DNA from: Actinoplanes sichuanensis
GTDB lineage: Bacteria > Actinomycetota > Actinomycetes > Mycobacteriales > Micromonosporaceae
NCBI RefSeq assembly: GCF_033097365.1
Contig: NZ_AP028461.1
Coordinates: 1,426,001-1,490,000, forward strand
DNA length: 64,000 bases
Reading direction: 5' to 3'
The translations under genes and the position numbers were made by a program. Below are positions 7,952 to 16,145 of this stretch, one piece after another (within the stretch, counting starts at the first letter, position 1; each line of letters opens with the position of its first letter). The notes beneath the pieces are model-generated. The model saw only the letters and a list, made by a program, of their open reading frames with translations, was not told where the DNA came from and did no database searches.

Positions 7952-10249
7952 TTGACCGACACGCAACCGGCTGTGCGGCCGGTCGACCACCTGCGCCGCG
8001 ATCCGGTGCTGCGCGGGCTGATCGGGTTCACCCTCCTCGGGTGCGTGCTGTTCTTCCTGCTCAGCGGGCAACCGATGCGGCAGGTCCAGGTCTTCTGGCT
8101 GGTGCAGGTGCCCCTCGACGCGGCCCTCGCGCTCGGCGGATGGCGACTGCGGCGGCTCGCCCACGAGCGCTACCGCCGCTTCTGGTCGATGATCGCTTTC
8201 GCCGGAGCCTCGTTCACGCTGGGTGACACGTACCATGCCCTCCAGGTCTTGATCCGGCCCGGTGAGCCGTCGCTCACCGGAGGAACCGTGCAGACGGTCT
8301 TCTTCGCCATCGGCATGAGCAGCAACGTGATCGCCTGCCTGATCTTCCCGCAGGGTCTGCGGACCGCCCGGGAACGGTTCGTCTTCTGGCTGGACGCCAC
8401 CACCGTGCTGGTCGGCGGGGGCGTGGTCGCCTGGTGTTTCGCGTTCAACCCGCTCGACGGCGGCACCGACCGGGTCAACGCGAGCGTCACGGCGGCGCTG
8501 GTCCTGGTCGCGACGTTCTCCGCGACCAAGGTCGCGCTCATCCGCCACCCGCCGATGGCGCGGATGGCGGCCTGGCCGATGGTCTCCGCCGCGATGGTCC
8601 AGGGCGTCAGCACGTTGCTGCCGGGCGACTTCCAAACCCTTGACCATGCGTACGTCTACGCGATCCGCCTGCTGCCGAGCGTCCTGATCGCCGTCGGCCC
8701 GTGGATCCAGGTCATCGTGCTGCGCGTCGGGGACCCGCGCTACACCGCCAAGCGCCGCCCCTACAGCCTCCTGCCGTACGGGATGATCGCCGTCACCTTC
8801 GTGGTGTTCTTCCAGGTACTCCCGCACGCCGCGTCGTCGCAGCTGGTCGGCGCGACCATCGGCGTCGTGGTGATCACGTTCCTGGTCGCGGGCCGGCAAC
8901 TGGTCGCCTTCCACGACAACATGAACCTGATCGGCCGGCTCGACGTGGCCCTCGGCGAACTGCGTGACCAGGCCCTCTTCGACGGGCTGACCGGGCTGGC
9001 GAACCGCACCCACTTCAGCGCCGAGACCGCCCGCCTGCTGACCACCGACTCGTCGCTGCTGCTCATCGACCTGGACGACTTCAAGACGGTCAACGACACG
9101 ATGGGTCACGCGGCCGGCGACTCGCTGCTGAAGGTCGTCGCGTCCCGGCTGCGCGACGCGGCGGGCGACGACGCGGTGGTGTGCCGGCTCGGCGGCGACG
9201 AGTTCGCGCTCCTGCTGCCGGGCACCGGCCCGGACGGCGCCCGAATGGTCGCCGGTGAGATCCTGCGCCTGCTCGCCGAGCCGATCGTGCTGCTCCAGCA
9301 CACCATGACCACCCGGGCCAGCATCGGCCTGACCGAAGCCCGCCCCGGCGAGGACCCGTCCACCCTGCTGGCCAACGCCGACATCGCGATGTACGAGGCG
9401 AAACGCCGCGGCAAGGGCCAGTGGATCGCCTACACCGACGAGATGGGCGCCCGGATCAGCGCCGAGGCGGTCCTGATCCGCGAGCTCGACCAGGCCGTCG
9501 AACGGGACGAGTTCAGCCTGCTCTACCAGCCGATCGTGCGGCTGTCCGACGGCCGGCTGATGGGTGTCGAGTCGCTGATCCGCTGGAACCACCCGGTCCG
9601 GGGACTGGTGCCGCCGATCGAGTTCATCCCGATCGCCGAACGCACCGGGCAGATCGTGGCGATCGGGCGGTGGGTGCTGCGGCAGGCGTGCCGGCAGGGC
9701 GCCGCCTGGCTGGCCGCGTTCCCGGGCGAGGCCCCGCTCCAGGTCGGCGTCAACGTGGCCGGGCCGCAGCTGCGCGACCCCAACCTGGTCGCCGACGTGG
9801 CGGCCGCCCTGGCCGAGACCGGGTTGCCCGCGGGCAGCCTGGTCATCGAGGTCACCGAGACCGCCGTCCTGGACGACGAGCAGTCGCACGCCACGATGAT
9901 CGCGTTGCGCGGGCTCGGGGTGAAACTGGCGCTGGACGACTTCGGCACCGCCGCCTCGTCGCTGGGCCTGCTGCTCACGTGTCCGGTCAACTCCCTGAAA
10001 CTGGACCGCTCGTTCGTCGAGTCGATCACCACGGTCAGTCGGCAGGCGGCGGTCGCCACCGCGGTCAGCCAGATGGCGGCCGCGCTGGAGTTCGGCTCGG
10101 TGGCTGAGGGGATCGAGACCGCGGAGCAGCGCGACCTGCTGCGGGGGCTCGGCTACGAGTACGGCCAGGGGTATCTGTACTCCCGGCCGGTCCCGGCCGA
10201 GCGGATCAGTGAACTACGCGCGTACGGGCGGGCCGCCGCCTCGTCGTAG
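7952..10249 (+). CDS. membrane GGDEF-EAL protein (c-di-GMP turnover)
   Basis: 765 residues. About eight N-terminal membrane helices (residues 20-310) form a sensor region. The GGDEF domain has LIDLDDFKTVNDTMGHAAGD and an intact RLGGDEF near residue 413, so diguanylate cyclase activity is plausible; no RxxD inhibitory site is seen at the expected spacing. In the EAL domain the signature is ESL (GVESLIRW, about residue 539), but the other catalytic elements (VIEVTET, LDDFGT, LKLDRSF, AEGIET) are intact. TTG start chosen for the GGAAGGGA site 6 nt upstream. The 3' end overlaps the convergent WYL gene by 36 bp. A paralogue of identical layout lies at 21510. Confidence 0.85.
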   Translation: MTDTQPAVRPVDHLRRDPVLRGLIGFTLLGCVLFFLLSGQPMRQVQVFWLVQVPLDAALALGGWRLRRLAHERYRRFWSMIAFAGASFTLGDTYHALQVLIRPGEPSLTGGTVQTVFFAIGMSSNVIACLIFPQGLRTARERFVFWLDATTVLVGGGVVAWCFAFNPLDGGTDRVNASVTAALVLVATFSATKVALIRHPPMARMAAWPMVSAAMVQGVSTLLPGDFQTLDHAYVYAIRLLPSVLIAVGPWIQVIVLRVGDPRYTAKRRPYSLLPYGMIAVTFVVFFQVLPHAASSQLVGATIGVVVITFLVAGRQLVAFHDNMNLIGRLDVALGELRDQALFDGLTGLANRTHFSAETARLLTTDSSLLLIDLDDFKTVNDTMGHAAGDSLLKVVASRLRDAAGDDAVVCRLGGDEFALLLPGTGPDGARMVAGEILRLLAEPIVLLQHTMTTRASIGLTEARPGEDPSTLLANADIAMYEAKRRGKGQWIAYTDEMGARISAEAVLIRELDQAVERDEFSLLYQPIVRLSDGRLMGVESLIRWNHPVRGLVPPIEFIPIAERTGQIVAIGRWVLRQACRQGAAWLAAFPGEAPLQVGVNVAGPQLRDPNLVADVAAALAETGLPAGSLVIEVTETAVLDDEQSHATMIALRGLGVKLALDDFGTAASSLGLLLTCPVNSLKLDRSFVESITTVSRQAAVATAVSQMAAALEFGSVAEGIETAEQRDLLRGLGYEYGQGYLYSRPVPAERISELRAYGRAAASS

Positions 10250-11170
10250 CCGTTCGCCCAGCCGGTGCACGGCCTCGGCCAGCTCGGGTGGGGTGACCAC
10301 CTGGAAATCGGCGTCGAACCTGGCCACGGCGGCGGCCAGACCGGTCCACGACCAGGAGCCCAGGGTCAGGCGGCAGCGGTCGTCGCCCCACTCCTCGACG
10401 ATCGCGTCACCGGCGAACGGGGCCACCGACGCGGCCGGCCGGTCCAGGACGACGGTGCCCCGGCACGGCCAGTCGCCGGACGCGTCGACCGCGCCGCGGA
10501 AGACGCCCGTCAGGTATCCGGCCACGTCGCCTCCGGGCAGCTCGCGCGGGCTGAAGCGCGGGCCGTTCGGGGTGCGCGGGGTGAGCCGGTCGGCGCGGAA
10601 CGTCCGCCAGCCGCCGCGGTCGAGGTCCCAGGCGATCAGATACCAGCGGCCGCCCCGGGTCACCAGATGGTGTGGCTCGGTGCGGCGGATGTCGTCGCGG
10701 TAGTCGAAGCGGAGCACGGCCCGCGCGTGGACCGCGGCACTGATCGCCACCAGTACGTCGGGTGACGGCTGCTCGGTCGGCCGGTCGGCGGCGGTCACCC
10801 GTACCGCATCGATCTGATGTCGTAAGCGGGACGGCATCACCTGCCGCACCGTGTGCAACGCCCGCGCCGCGGCCTCGCCTGTCGTGTTGCCCGGGGTCGT
10901 CGCCGCGATCTGCAGCGCGATGGCCAGGGCGACGGCCTGCTCGTCGTCGAAGAGCAGCGGCGGCAGGTCGGCGCCCGCGCCCAGCCGGTAGCCGCCGTCC
11001 GGGCCCTTCATCGCGGCGATCGGATAGCCGAGCTCACGCAGCCGATCCACGTCACGGCGAACGGTGCGCAGGCTGATCCCGAGCCGGTCGGCCAGCAGGG
11101 TGCCGGGCCAGTCGCGGCGGGCCTGGAGCAGCGACAGCAGGGCCAGCAGGCGGGCAGAGGTCTTCGGCAT
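10214..11170 (-). CDS. WYL-domain HTH transcriptional regulator (YafY type)
   Basis: 318 residues. The N-terminal winged helix (ARLLALLSLLQ, then LADRLGISLRTVRRDVDRL) is followed by a WYL ligand-sensing domain (GGRWYLIAWDLDRGGWRTF) and a WCX C-terminal region. Such regulators bind single-stranded nucleic acid or nucleotides through the WYL domain and control nearby operons. Just upstream, divergent, lies a DUF1761 membrane-protein remnant. The 3' end overlaps the convergent GGDEF-EAL gene by 36 bp. Confidence 0.85.
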   Translation of the reverse strand: MPKTSARLLALLSLLQARRDWPGTLLADRLGISLRTVRRDVDRLRELGYPIAAMKGPDGGYRLGAGADLPPLLFDDEQAVALAIALQIAATTPGNTTGEAAARALHTVRQVMPSRLRHQIDAVRVTAADRPTEQPSPDVLVAISAAVHARAVLRFDYRDDIRRTEPHHLVTRGGRWYLIAWDLDRGGWRTFRADRLTPRTPNGPRFSPRELPGGDVAGYLTGVFRGAVDASGDWPCRGTVVLDRPAASVAPFAGDAIVEEWGDDRCRLTLGSWSWTGLAAAVARFDADFQVVTPPELAEAVHRLGERLRRGGGPPVRA

Positions 11171-11187
11171 GTCTGCAGAGTCTGCCG

Positions 11188-11364
11188 GTGGTAGGTGACA
11201 CCTCCTGGCACCTACTGCTCGGGTGGATCGTGGGCGTCGGCTACCTGACCGCCAACACGGTCGACATCGCGAACTTCCCGCGCCCGCTGCTCTACGCGGC
11301 CATCTCCGACGGCTACCACAACATCGGCAGCCTGCTCGTCAGCGCACTCCTGACGGCCCTCTGA
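11188..11364 (+). pseudogene. C-terminal remnant of a DUF1761-type membrane protein
   Basis: A frame of 58 codons (VVGDTSWHLLLGWIVGVGYL, then TANTVDIANF, RPLLYAAISDGYHNIGSLLV and a short hydrophobic tail before TGA) resembles the last two helices of DUF1761 proteins, whose conserved end has a GY(x)L pattern followed by a hydrophobic segment. The N-terminal two thirds are missing and no ribosome binding site is seen, so it is probably a decayed gene. It begins 17 bp upstream of the divergent WYL start, and its last 26 bases overlap the neighbouring minus-strand gene. A short functional peptide cannot be excluded. Confidence 0.45.
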
Positions 11365-11725
11365 GGTGCGGCCCGGCGGATCCCACATGACCGCGGCCGC
11401 CGGGCCGGGTCTCCTTCCACTCCTCGGCGAGAGCCGAACCGATGATCATCACCGGTAGCAGCGAACTGCCGATGACGAGCCCCATCCCGAGCGTGGCGGC
11501 CAGCCAGGCGCGGCCGGTGCTGCGGGCACGTCCGGCTCGGACGCACAACCAGACCGCGATCGGGTACGCGATCAGCGCCGGCACCCCGAACACGAGGATC
11601 TGGGCCGGCACCGGGCCGTCCGCCATGACGGCCATCGCCGTGAAGAACAGGGCGGACGGCAGCCCGCAGACCCCGAACACGCAGATGACGATGATCAGGA
11701 GCACCCGGGGGAGTCGCGAAGTCAC
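11339..11725 (-). CDS. small membrane protein of unknown function
   Basis: 128 residues with three hydrophobic helices (VLLIIVICVFGVCGLPSALF, LVFGVPALIAYPIAVWLCV and LGMGLVIGSSLLPVMIIGSA) and a charged C-terminal tail. No family recognised. GTG 11725 is preferred because AGGG lies 8 nt upstream; a TTG at 11752 would lengthen the protein by nine residues and almost abut the upstream SnoaL-like gene, with which it may be cotranscribed. Confidence 0.55.
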   Translation of the reverse strand: MTSRLPRVLLIIVICVFGVCGLPSALFFTAMAVMADGPVPAQILVFGVPALIAYPIAVWLCVRAGRARSTGRAWLAATLGMGLVIGSSLLPVMIIGSALAEEWKETRPGGRGHVGSAGPHLRGPSGVR

Positions 11726-11752
11726 TTCGACGACCCTAGTGATCGCCCGCAA

Positions 11753-12154
11753 TCACGCGACGATGCTGTCGAACTCCCAGAAGGCGCGCAGAGCGACCAG
11801 GCGGCCGGCGCCGTCGCTGCGGTAGGTGAAGACGCCGTGCACCTGGACGGTGTGGCCGCCGGCCATGGTGATGTGGATCGTTCCGACGTCGGCCACCTCG
11901 TCGCCGCACAGGTAGGAGCGCTCGATCTCGAAACGCATCCGCTCGACCTGGCCGATCACGGTGTCGTAGAAGCCGGCGATGGCCTCGGTGCCGCGATGCC
12001 CGAGGCCGTCCGGGCATAGTGGCGACGGGCCGATCGGGTCCTCCACCACGGCGTCGTCGGCGAACAGGCCGAGCCAGGTCGCGCGGTCCTTCACCCCGGC
12101 CGCGGCCTGGGATCGGCGGGCCAGGTCACGGGCGGTCACCACGGCGGACTCCAT
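11753..12154 (-). CDS. SnoaL-like / NTF2-family protein, ketosteroid-isomerase type
   Basis: 133 residues covering one complete NTF2-like alpha+beta barrel. ATWLGLFADDAVVEDPIGPSP followed by HRGTEAIAGFYDTVI is the pattern of actinobacterial steroid delta-isomerase-like proteins. Catalysis is not certain. A palindrome matching the KstR consensus (12165-12178) and a TAGTGT -10 element 6 nt before the ATG suggest a repressible, probably leaderless promoter, consistent with a role in steroid or lipid breakdown (inference). Confidence 0.75.
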   Translation of the reverse strand: MESAVVTARDLARRSQAAAGVKDRATWLGLFADDAVVEDPIGPSPLCPDGLGHRGTEAIAGFYDTVIGQVERMRFEIERSYLCGDEVADVGTIHITMAGGHTVQVHGVFTYRSDGAGRLVALRAFWEFDSIVA

Positions 12155-12160
12155 GGGCTG

Positions 12161-12178
12161 ACACTAGAACACGTTCTA
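12161..12178 (-). promoter_or_regulatory. KstR-like operator overlapping the SnoaL-gene promoter
   Basis: TAGAACACGTTCTA at 12165-12178 has perfect 6-bp arms around a 2-bp centre and fits the published KstR consensus TNNAACNNGTTNNA at every fixed position. On the minus strand its last bases run into TAGTGT (12161-12166), a -10 hexamer ending 6 nt before the ATG at 12154. A repressor bound here would block that promoter. Confidence 0.6.
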
Positions 12179-12293
12179 ATCGGGGGCAATCCTCGGCGCC
12201 GGACCGCCTCGCCCGTGAGACGCCTTGGCGGGCCGGACGGGCCGTCTGCCTCGCGGGGTGGCCAGGGTGCTTCGAGTGGCCGTACCCAATGAT

Positions 12294-12299
12294 TAAGGT
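12294..12299 (+). promoter_or_regulatory. -10 element TAAGGT before tetR
   Basis: TAAGGT lies 6 nt before the GTG at 12306 in a short AT-rich patch. No ribosome binding site is present, so the tetR message is probably leaderless. Confidence 0.4.
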
Positions 12300-12305
12300 T
12301 TCCAG

Positions 12306-12893
12306 GTGCCTCGCGTCTCCGAAGCCCATCTCGCCGCCCGCCGCCAGCAGATCCTCGACGCCGCCGCGCGGTGTTTCGTGCGCAACGGGTTCCATCAGAC
12401 GTCCATGCAGGACGTGATCAAGGAGGCCGGGCTGTCGGTCGGTGCGTTCTACCGGTATTTCAAGAGTAAGAACGAGCTGATCACGGCGATCGCCGGGGAG
12501 AAGATCACCGCGGTCACCGGGGTGCTCGACGGGCTGCTCGTGCTCGACCCGATGCCGACCATCCCGGAGATCCTGGAGCGGCTGCTCGAGTTGATCGACG
12601 CCGCCGCGGTCGAGGACGGCACGATCCGCATCGCCGTGCAGGTGTGGGGCGAGGCGGTGCACGATCCCGAGGTCGGCGCGCTGGTCGCGGAGGTCTACGG
12701 CCGGGTCCGGGACCGGGCGGTGCGCACCGCCGAGCGCGCCCAGGAGGCCGGGCAGCTCCCGCCCGACGCCGACCCGCAGGGCATCGGCGCCGCCTTCTTC
12801 GGCCTGGTCCAGGGCTACATCCTGCAGCGGATCCTGCTCGGTAACGTCGACCGCCAGCTGTACATGAACGGCGTCCGTGCACTGATCGGCTAG
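12306..12893 (+). CDS. TetR family transcriptional regulator
   Basis: 195 residues. The N-terminal TetR helix-turn-helix spans residues 11-57 (RQQILDAAARCFVRNGFHQT, then DVIKEAGLSVGAFYRYFKSK) and is followed by an all-helical ligand/dimerisation domain ending YILQRILLGNVDRQLYM. Its GTG start matches a leaderless promoter. It is divergent from the SnoaL-like gene, with the KstR-like palindrome between them, so it is a reasonable candidate for the protein that reads that site, although it does not resemble KstR itself. Ligand unknown. Confidence 0.88.
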   Translation: MPRVSEAHLAARRQQILDAAARCFVRNGFHQTSMQDVIKEAGLSVGAFYRYFKSKNELITAIAGEKITAVTGVLDGLLVLDPMPTIPEILERLLELIDAAAVEDGTIRIAVQVWGEAVHDPEVGALVAEVYGRVRDRAVRTAERAQEAGQLPPDADPQGIGAAFFGLVQGYILQRILLGNVDRQLYMNGVRALIG

Positions 12894-12939
12894 CAGCGTC
12901 GCGCGCTAACTGGCCGGCAGCGTCGCGCGCTAACCGGCC
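12894..12939. repeat. two tandem copies of a 22-bp unit between convergent genes
   Basis: Copies at 12894-12915 and 12918-12939 differ at one base. They fill the gap between the tetR and ywiC stop codons and enter the ywiC 3' end. Each holds the self-complementary core CGCGCG, and GGCCGG/CCGGCC at the junction could pair, so this may act as a two-way terminator. Confidence 0.6.
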
Positions 12940-13655
12940 AGCGCCGCTGCCGCCAGCACCAGCACGCTCGCGCCGATCTCCACGAAGCCGACCTGCTTCG
13001 GCGTCAGCGGCCGCCCGGGCAGCAGCCAGGCGCGGCCCAGCAGGCCCGCGAAGACCAGCCCGGCGAAGGTGCCGATCACCGTCGCCGCGGCGAGTGCGGC
13101 CAGGTGATACCCGATCGAGGCGCGGCGGTACGGGACTGAGCCGCGCTCCCGGATCATGGTCTTCACGAACAGCACCGTGCCGGTGAAGTAGAGCAGCACG
13201 ACGGCGAACGGCGGCCAGTGTGGCGTGGCCCCGGCGACCACCGCGACGACGGGGACCATGAGGCAGCTCTGCACGACCGACGCGAGGTCGTTGACCAGGG
13301 CACGCTCACGTCGTCGCCAGGCGAACCAGGCGTTGACCGCGAGCAGGGCGGCGTATGCGGGTGCGAACCACCATAGCGCGGGCCGGGCCAGGACCACCGG
13401 CAGGGCCAGTGCCGCCGTGACCGGCGCATAGAGGGTGATCTGCGGGCGGAACCGGCTCAGCCGCCGCGTCTTGATCGCCTGCAGCACGTAGTAGGACAGC
13501 AGATACCCGGCGATCCACGCGCCCAGCAGCGGCACGGCCGGCCAGGCGAACCCGTGGATCAGCAGCCCGGCCAGGTACGGGAGCAGAAGCATCGCCCACG
13601 CGCCGTGTTGCGGCGGGACGTACTGCCGGCGGCGGGTCCTCGTCGCTGTGGTCAT
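12930..13655 (-). CDS. YwiC-like membrane protein
   Basis: 241 residues, seven or so hydrophobic helices. QYVPPQHGAWAMLLLPYLAG at the N-terminus is the hallmark of the YwiC family. Biochemical function is unknown; in Bacillus subtilis ywiC lies near the nitrate-respiration genes. Here it is the last gene of a four-gene operon with a NirK-like copper protein, and its ATG overlaps the nirK-like stop (ATGA, 13652-13655), implying translational coupling. The context suggests a role in nitrite or nitric-oxide metabolism or in membrane assembly of that pathway (inference). Confidence 0.8.
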   Translation of the reverse strand: MTTATRTRRRQYVPPQHGAWAMLLLPYLAGLLIHGFAWPAVPLLGAWIAGYLLSYYVLQAIKTRRLSRFRPQITLYAPVTAALALPVVLARPALWWFAPAYAALLAVNAWFAWRRRERALVNDLASVVQSCLMVPVVAVVAGATPHWPPFAVVLLYFTGTVLFVKTMIRERGSVPYRRASIGYHLAALAAATVIGTFAGLVFAGLLGRAWLLPGRPLTPKQVGFVEIGASVLVLAAAALAG

Positions 13656-14881
13656 CGGGTCACCTCGATCGTGCCGTGGGCGCCACGTTCGGCGTCCACC
13701 ATGACATGACTGACGAACGGATAGTGGCCGGGTTCCGGCAGCACCGTCTCCACGTAACCGCCGGCCGCCGGGGTCAGGGCCAGCACCTGTGCGCCGCCGG
13801 GATCCGCCGGGTCCAGTTGCCGGCGGCCCTCGTACCAGACGGTGTCGAACTGGGCGCCCACCACGTGGAACGCGCTCGTCCGGTTCGGCCCGGCGTTCAG
13901 CACCCAGAACCGGACCCGGTTCCCGGCGGTGGCGGTGAGCGGGTGCTCGTCGTACTGATTCGCCCGGCCGTTGAAGGCGACCGCGGTCGGGGTCTCCTGG
14001 TCGTCGCCGTAGAACTCGCTCTGTACCAGCACGAATTCGCGGTCCACCGCGGGCAGGTCGGGCGGGTCGATGATCACCGCGCCGTACATGCCGTTCGCGA
14101 TGTGCAGCAGCATCGGCATCGTCGAGCAGTGGTACATCCAGATGCCCGCCTTCGTCGCGGTGAACCGGTAGGTGAGCTGCTCGCCCGGGTCGATCGGGCG
14201 CATCGGCCGGTCCGGGGCGAGCGCTCCGGCGTGGAAGTCGACACCGTGATCGACGGTGCCCTCGTTGCGCAGCGTGATCTCGAAGGTGTCGCCCACCCGG
14301 CCGCGCAGCACCGGTCCGGGGACCGTCCCGTTGTAGGTCCACCGGCCGCCCACCTCCTGGACGGTCAGGTCGATCCGGTGGACCTCGCCGGTCGGCGTGA
14401 CCGGTGCGGTGGCGTCGCGGGCCGTCTGCTCCTTCTCTGCCGTCCTTGCCGCGTCGGCGCCGTGGGTGTGACCACCGGTCGTGGTGACTTTGAGCGTCAT
14501 CCCGGCCATCCGGTGGCCGGTCAGCGAGCACCAGCCGTCGAGGTCGCCGCCGATGATCCCGGCGTCCAGCCGCACCGTCGCGCCCCGGGCCACCGTCCCC
14601 GTCTTCGCGCCGTTGGAGAGCACCAGGTCGTGGCGGCGTTGGTCGCTGTTGGTCAGGTCGATCACCAGGCGGTCGCCGGCCGGGACGGTGATCTCGGCCG
14701 GGCTGAACCGCATGTCGTCGGCGGTCACCGCGACCGTCGTGGTGTGCCCGGTCGGCGTCACGTTCCCGGTCGCGGAGGCGGCGGCGGGCGGGTCGGCGGC
14801 GTGCTGGACGGCCGCCCCGGTGAGCACCGCGAGCAGGACCAGGGCGATACCGGCGGCGAAACCGCCCTCATGCGGAGACAT
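13652..14881 (-). CDS. three-domain NirK-like multicopper protein (nitrite reductase family)
   Basis: 409 residues. An N-terminal membrane anchor (GIALVLLAVLTGAAV) precedes an extra cupredoxin domain (residues about 45-140, with HDLVLSN and WCSLTGHRMAGM as type-1 copper ligands). Then come the two NirK domains: DHGVDFHAG, WMYHCSTMPMLLHIANGMYG, AFHVVGAQFDTVW and FVSHVMVDAE. These supply the type-1 His/Cys/His/Met set, the three type-2 His, and the catalytic Asp and His of copper nitrite reductases. Reduction of nitrite to NO outside the membrane is the expected activity. ATG 14881 is chosen for GGAGG 6 nt upstream. It overlaps the upstream membrane gene by 14 bp and ywiC by 4 bp. Confidence 0.8.
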   Translation of the reverse strand: MSPHEGGFAAGIALVLLAVLTGAAVQHAADPPAAASATGNVTPTGHTTTVAVTADDMRFSPAEITVPAGDRLVIDLTNSDQRRHDLVLSNGAKTGTVARGATVRLDAGIIGGDLDGWCSLTGHRMAGMTLKVTTTGGHTHGADAARTAEKEQTARDATAPVTPTGEVHRIDLTVQEVGGRWTYNGTVPGPVLRGRVGDTFEITLRNEGTVDHGVDFHAGALAPDRPMRPIDPGEQLTYRFTATKAGIWMYHCSTMPMLLHIANGMYGAVIIDPPDLPAVDREFVLVQSEFYGDDQETPTAVAFNGRANQYDEHPLTATAGNRVRFWVLNAGPNRTSAFHVVGAQFDTVWYEGRRQLDPADPGGAQVLALTPAAGGYVETVLPEPGHYPFVSHVMVDAERGAHGTIEVTR

Positions 14882-16145
14882 GGTCGCCTCCACGTTCGAC
14901 ACGCCGGTCTGTCTGGTCTGCGGTGGGCGGGTCGCCTGCCGGTCGGGACATGGACGCCTCCGGTGCGGTGCCTGGTGTGGCGGCGTGGGGTGGCCTTCGG
15001 TCGGTGATCAGCAGCCGGAGGGCCGGGAGCAGGAACTGGATCAGCGCGGCGAACAGCAGCAGCGAGGTGGTGATCCGGGTGTGGGCGCCGACCGGCAGCT
15101 GGAACGCGATCAGGGCGCCATTGGTCATCGCGATCCGCTGTGGCCAGTGCCGGTCCAGCGCGGCCACCCGCTCCCGGGCCCGCGACGGGCCGCCACCCAG
15201 CGCCATCGGCAGCAGGTACGCCAGCGAGCCCAGCAGGATCTGCCCGACCGCCCCGGCCAGCAGCGGGACCAGCACGTTCGCGAAATTGTCGGACCCGGTC
15301 AGTAGGTTGTGGGCGTCGACGGCGAGGGCGATCAGCAGCCACCCGGCCCCGGCGGCGATGGACCACGCGGCGAAGGATTCGGGTGGGCGGGTGCGGGCCG
15401 CGCGGGCGGCGGGGAGGAGAGCGATCACGACGGCCGCGACGAAGACGACGAGTCCGGCGACCGCCACCGGCGGCCATCCGGCGAGAACACCTACGGCGAG
15501 CGCGGCGATGCCGATGATCGCGGTGGGCAGCGCGGTGCGGGCCGCGGCGACGGCTTTCGGATCCATGCGGGTACGCAACACGGTCGGCCAGAAGGTGAGG
15601 AGGGTGCCGAGGACGGTCAGCATGATCCAGCCGAGCAGGTTCACATGGGCGTGGAAGAGGATCAGCCGGGGGCGCAGGTCGTCGTCGGTGACGAGCATCC
15701 AGCCGCCGGCCGGGATGCCGGTGAGCAGCGCGATCGTCGCGGCGGCGTAGTAGTGCACGGTCACCGCGAAACGGGAGGGGAGTGCTTTGCGTAGTTGGGT
15801 CACCAGCCGGTGCAGATGGGCCGCGATCGCGGCGAAGACCAGGACCGCCCCGGCCACGCCCCGGGCACCGCCGGTCAGGATCAGCAGGATCCCGCCGTTC
15901 AGCAGCGCCAGCCGGATCGCCTCGGCCCGGCGGTGCGGTGGGGCGGGGGCGCGCAGGACCGCGGCGGTGAAATGGGCGCTCCAGATCAGGATCGCGTTGG
16001 TGGCGGCGCCCAGGAGCAGCAGGTGGATGGCGAGCCAGCGCCACTGCGGCAGCAGCGGGTGGGCGCAGGCGAGGACCACGAGCGCGGCCAGGTAGGCGAG
16101 CGGCAGCAGACCGACGCGGCGGTGCCAGGAGGCGCGGCCGTTCAC
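14868..16145 (-). CDS. polytopic membrane protein in NirK operon
   Basis: 425 residues with about twelve hydrophobic helices. Conserved-looking His residues sit within helices (AVTVHYYAAATIALLTGIPA, LILFHAHVNLLGWIMLTVLG, VDAHNLLTG), a pattern recalling haem-binding NnrS or oxidase subunit-I-like proteins, but I cannot assign a family with certainty. GTG 16145 is chosen because it overlaps the preceding stop as GTGA; the long upstream reading frame is only the reverse image of the neighbour's repeat array. Probably supports electron delivery to, or NO handling around, the NirK-like protein (inference from context). Confidence 0.7.
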   Translation of the reverse strand: MNGRASWHRRVGLLPLAYLAALVVLACAHPLLPQWRWLAIHLLLLGAATNAILIWSAHFTAAVLRAPAPPHRRAEAIRLALLNGGILLILTGGARGVAGAVLVFAAIAAHLHRLVTQLRKALPSRFAVTVHYYAAATIALLTGIPAGGWMLVTDDDLRPRLILFHAHVNLLGWIMLTVLGTLLTFWPTVLRTRMDPKAVAAARTALPTAIIGIAALAVGVLAGWPPVAVAGLVVFVAAVVIALLPAARAARTRPPESFAAWSIAAGAGWLLIALAVDAHNLLTGSDNFANVLVPLLAGAVGQILLGSLAYLLPMALGGGPSRARERVAALDRHWPQRIAMTNGALIAFQLPVGAHTRITTSLLLFAALIQFLLPALRLLITDRRPPHAATPGTAPEASMSRPAGDPPTADQTDRRVERGGDHVSA

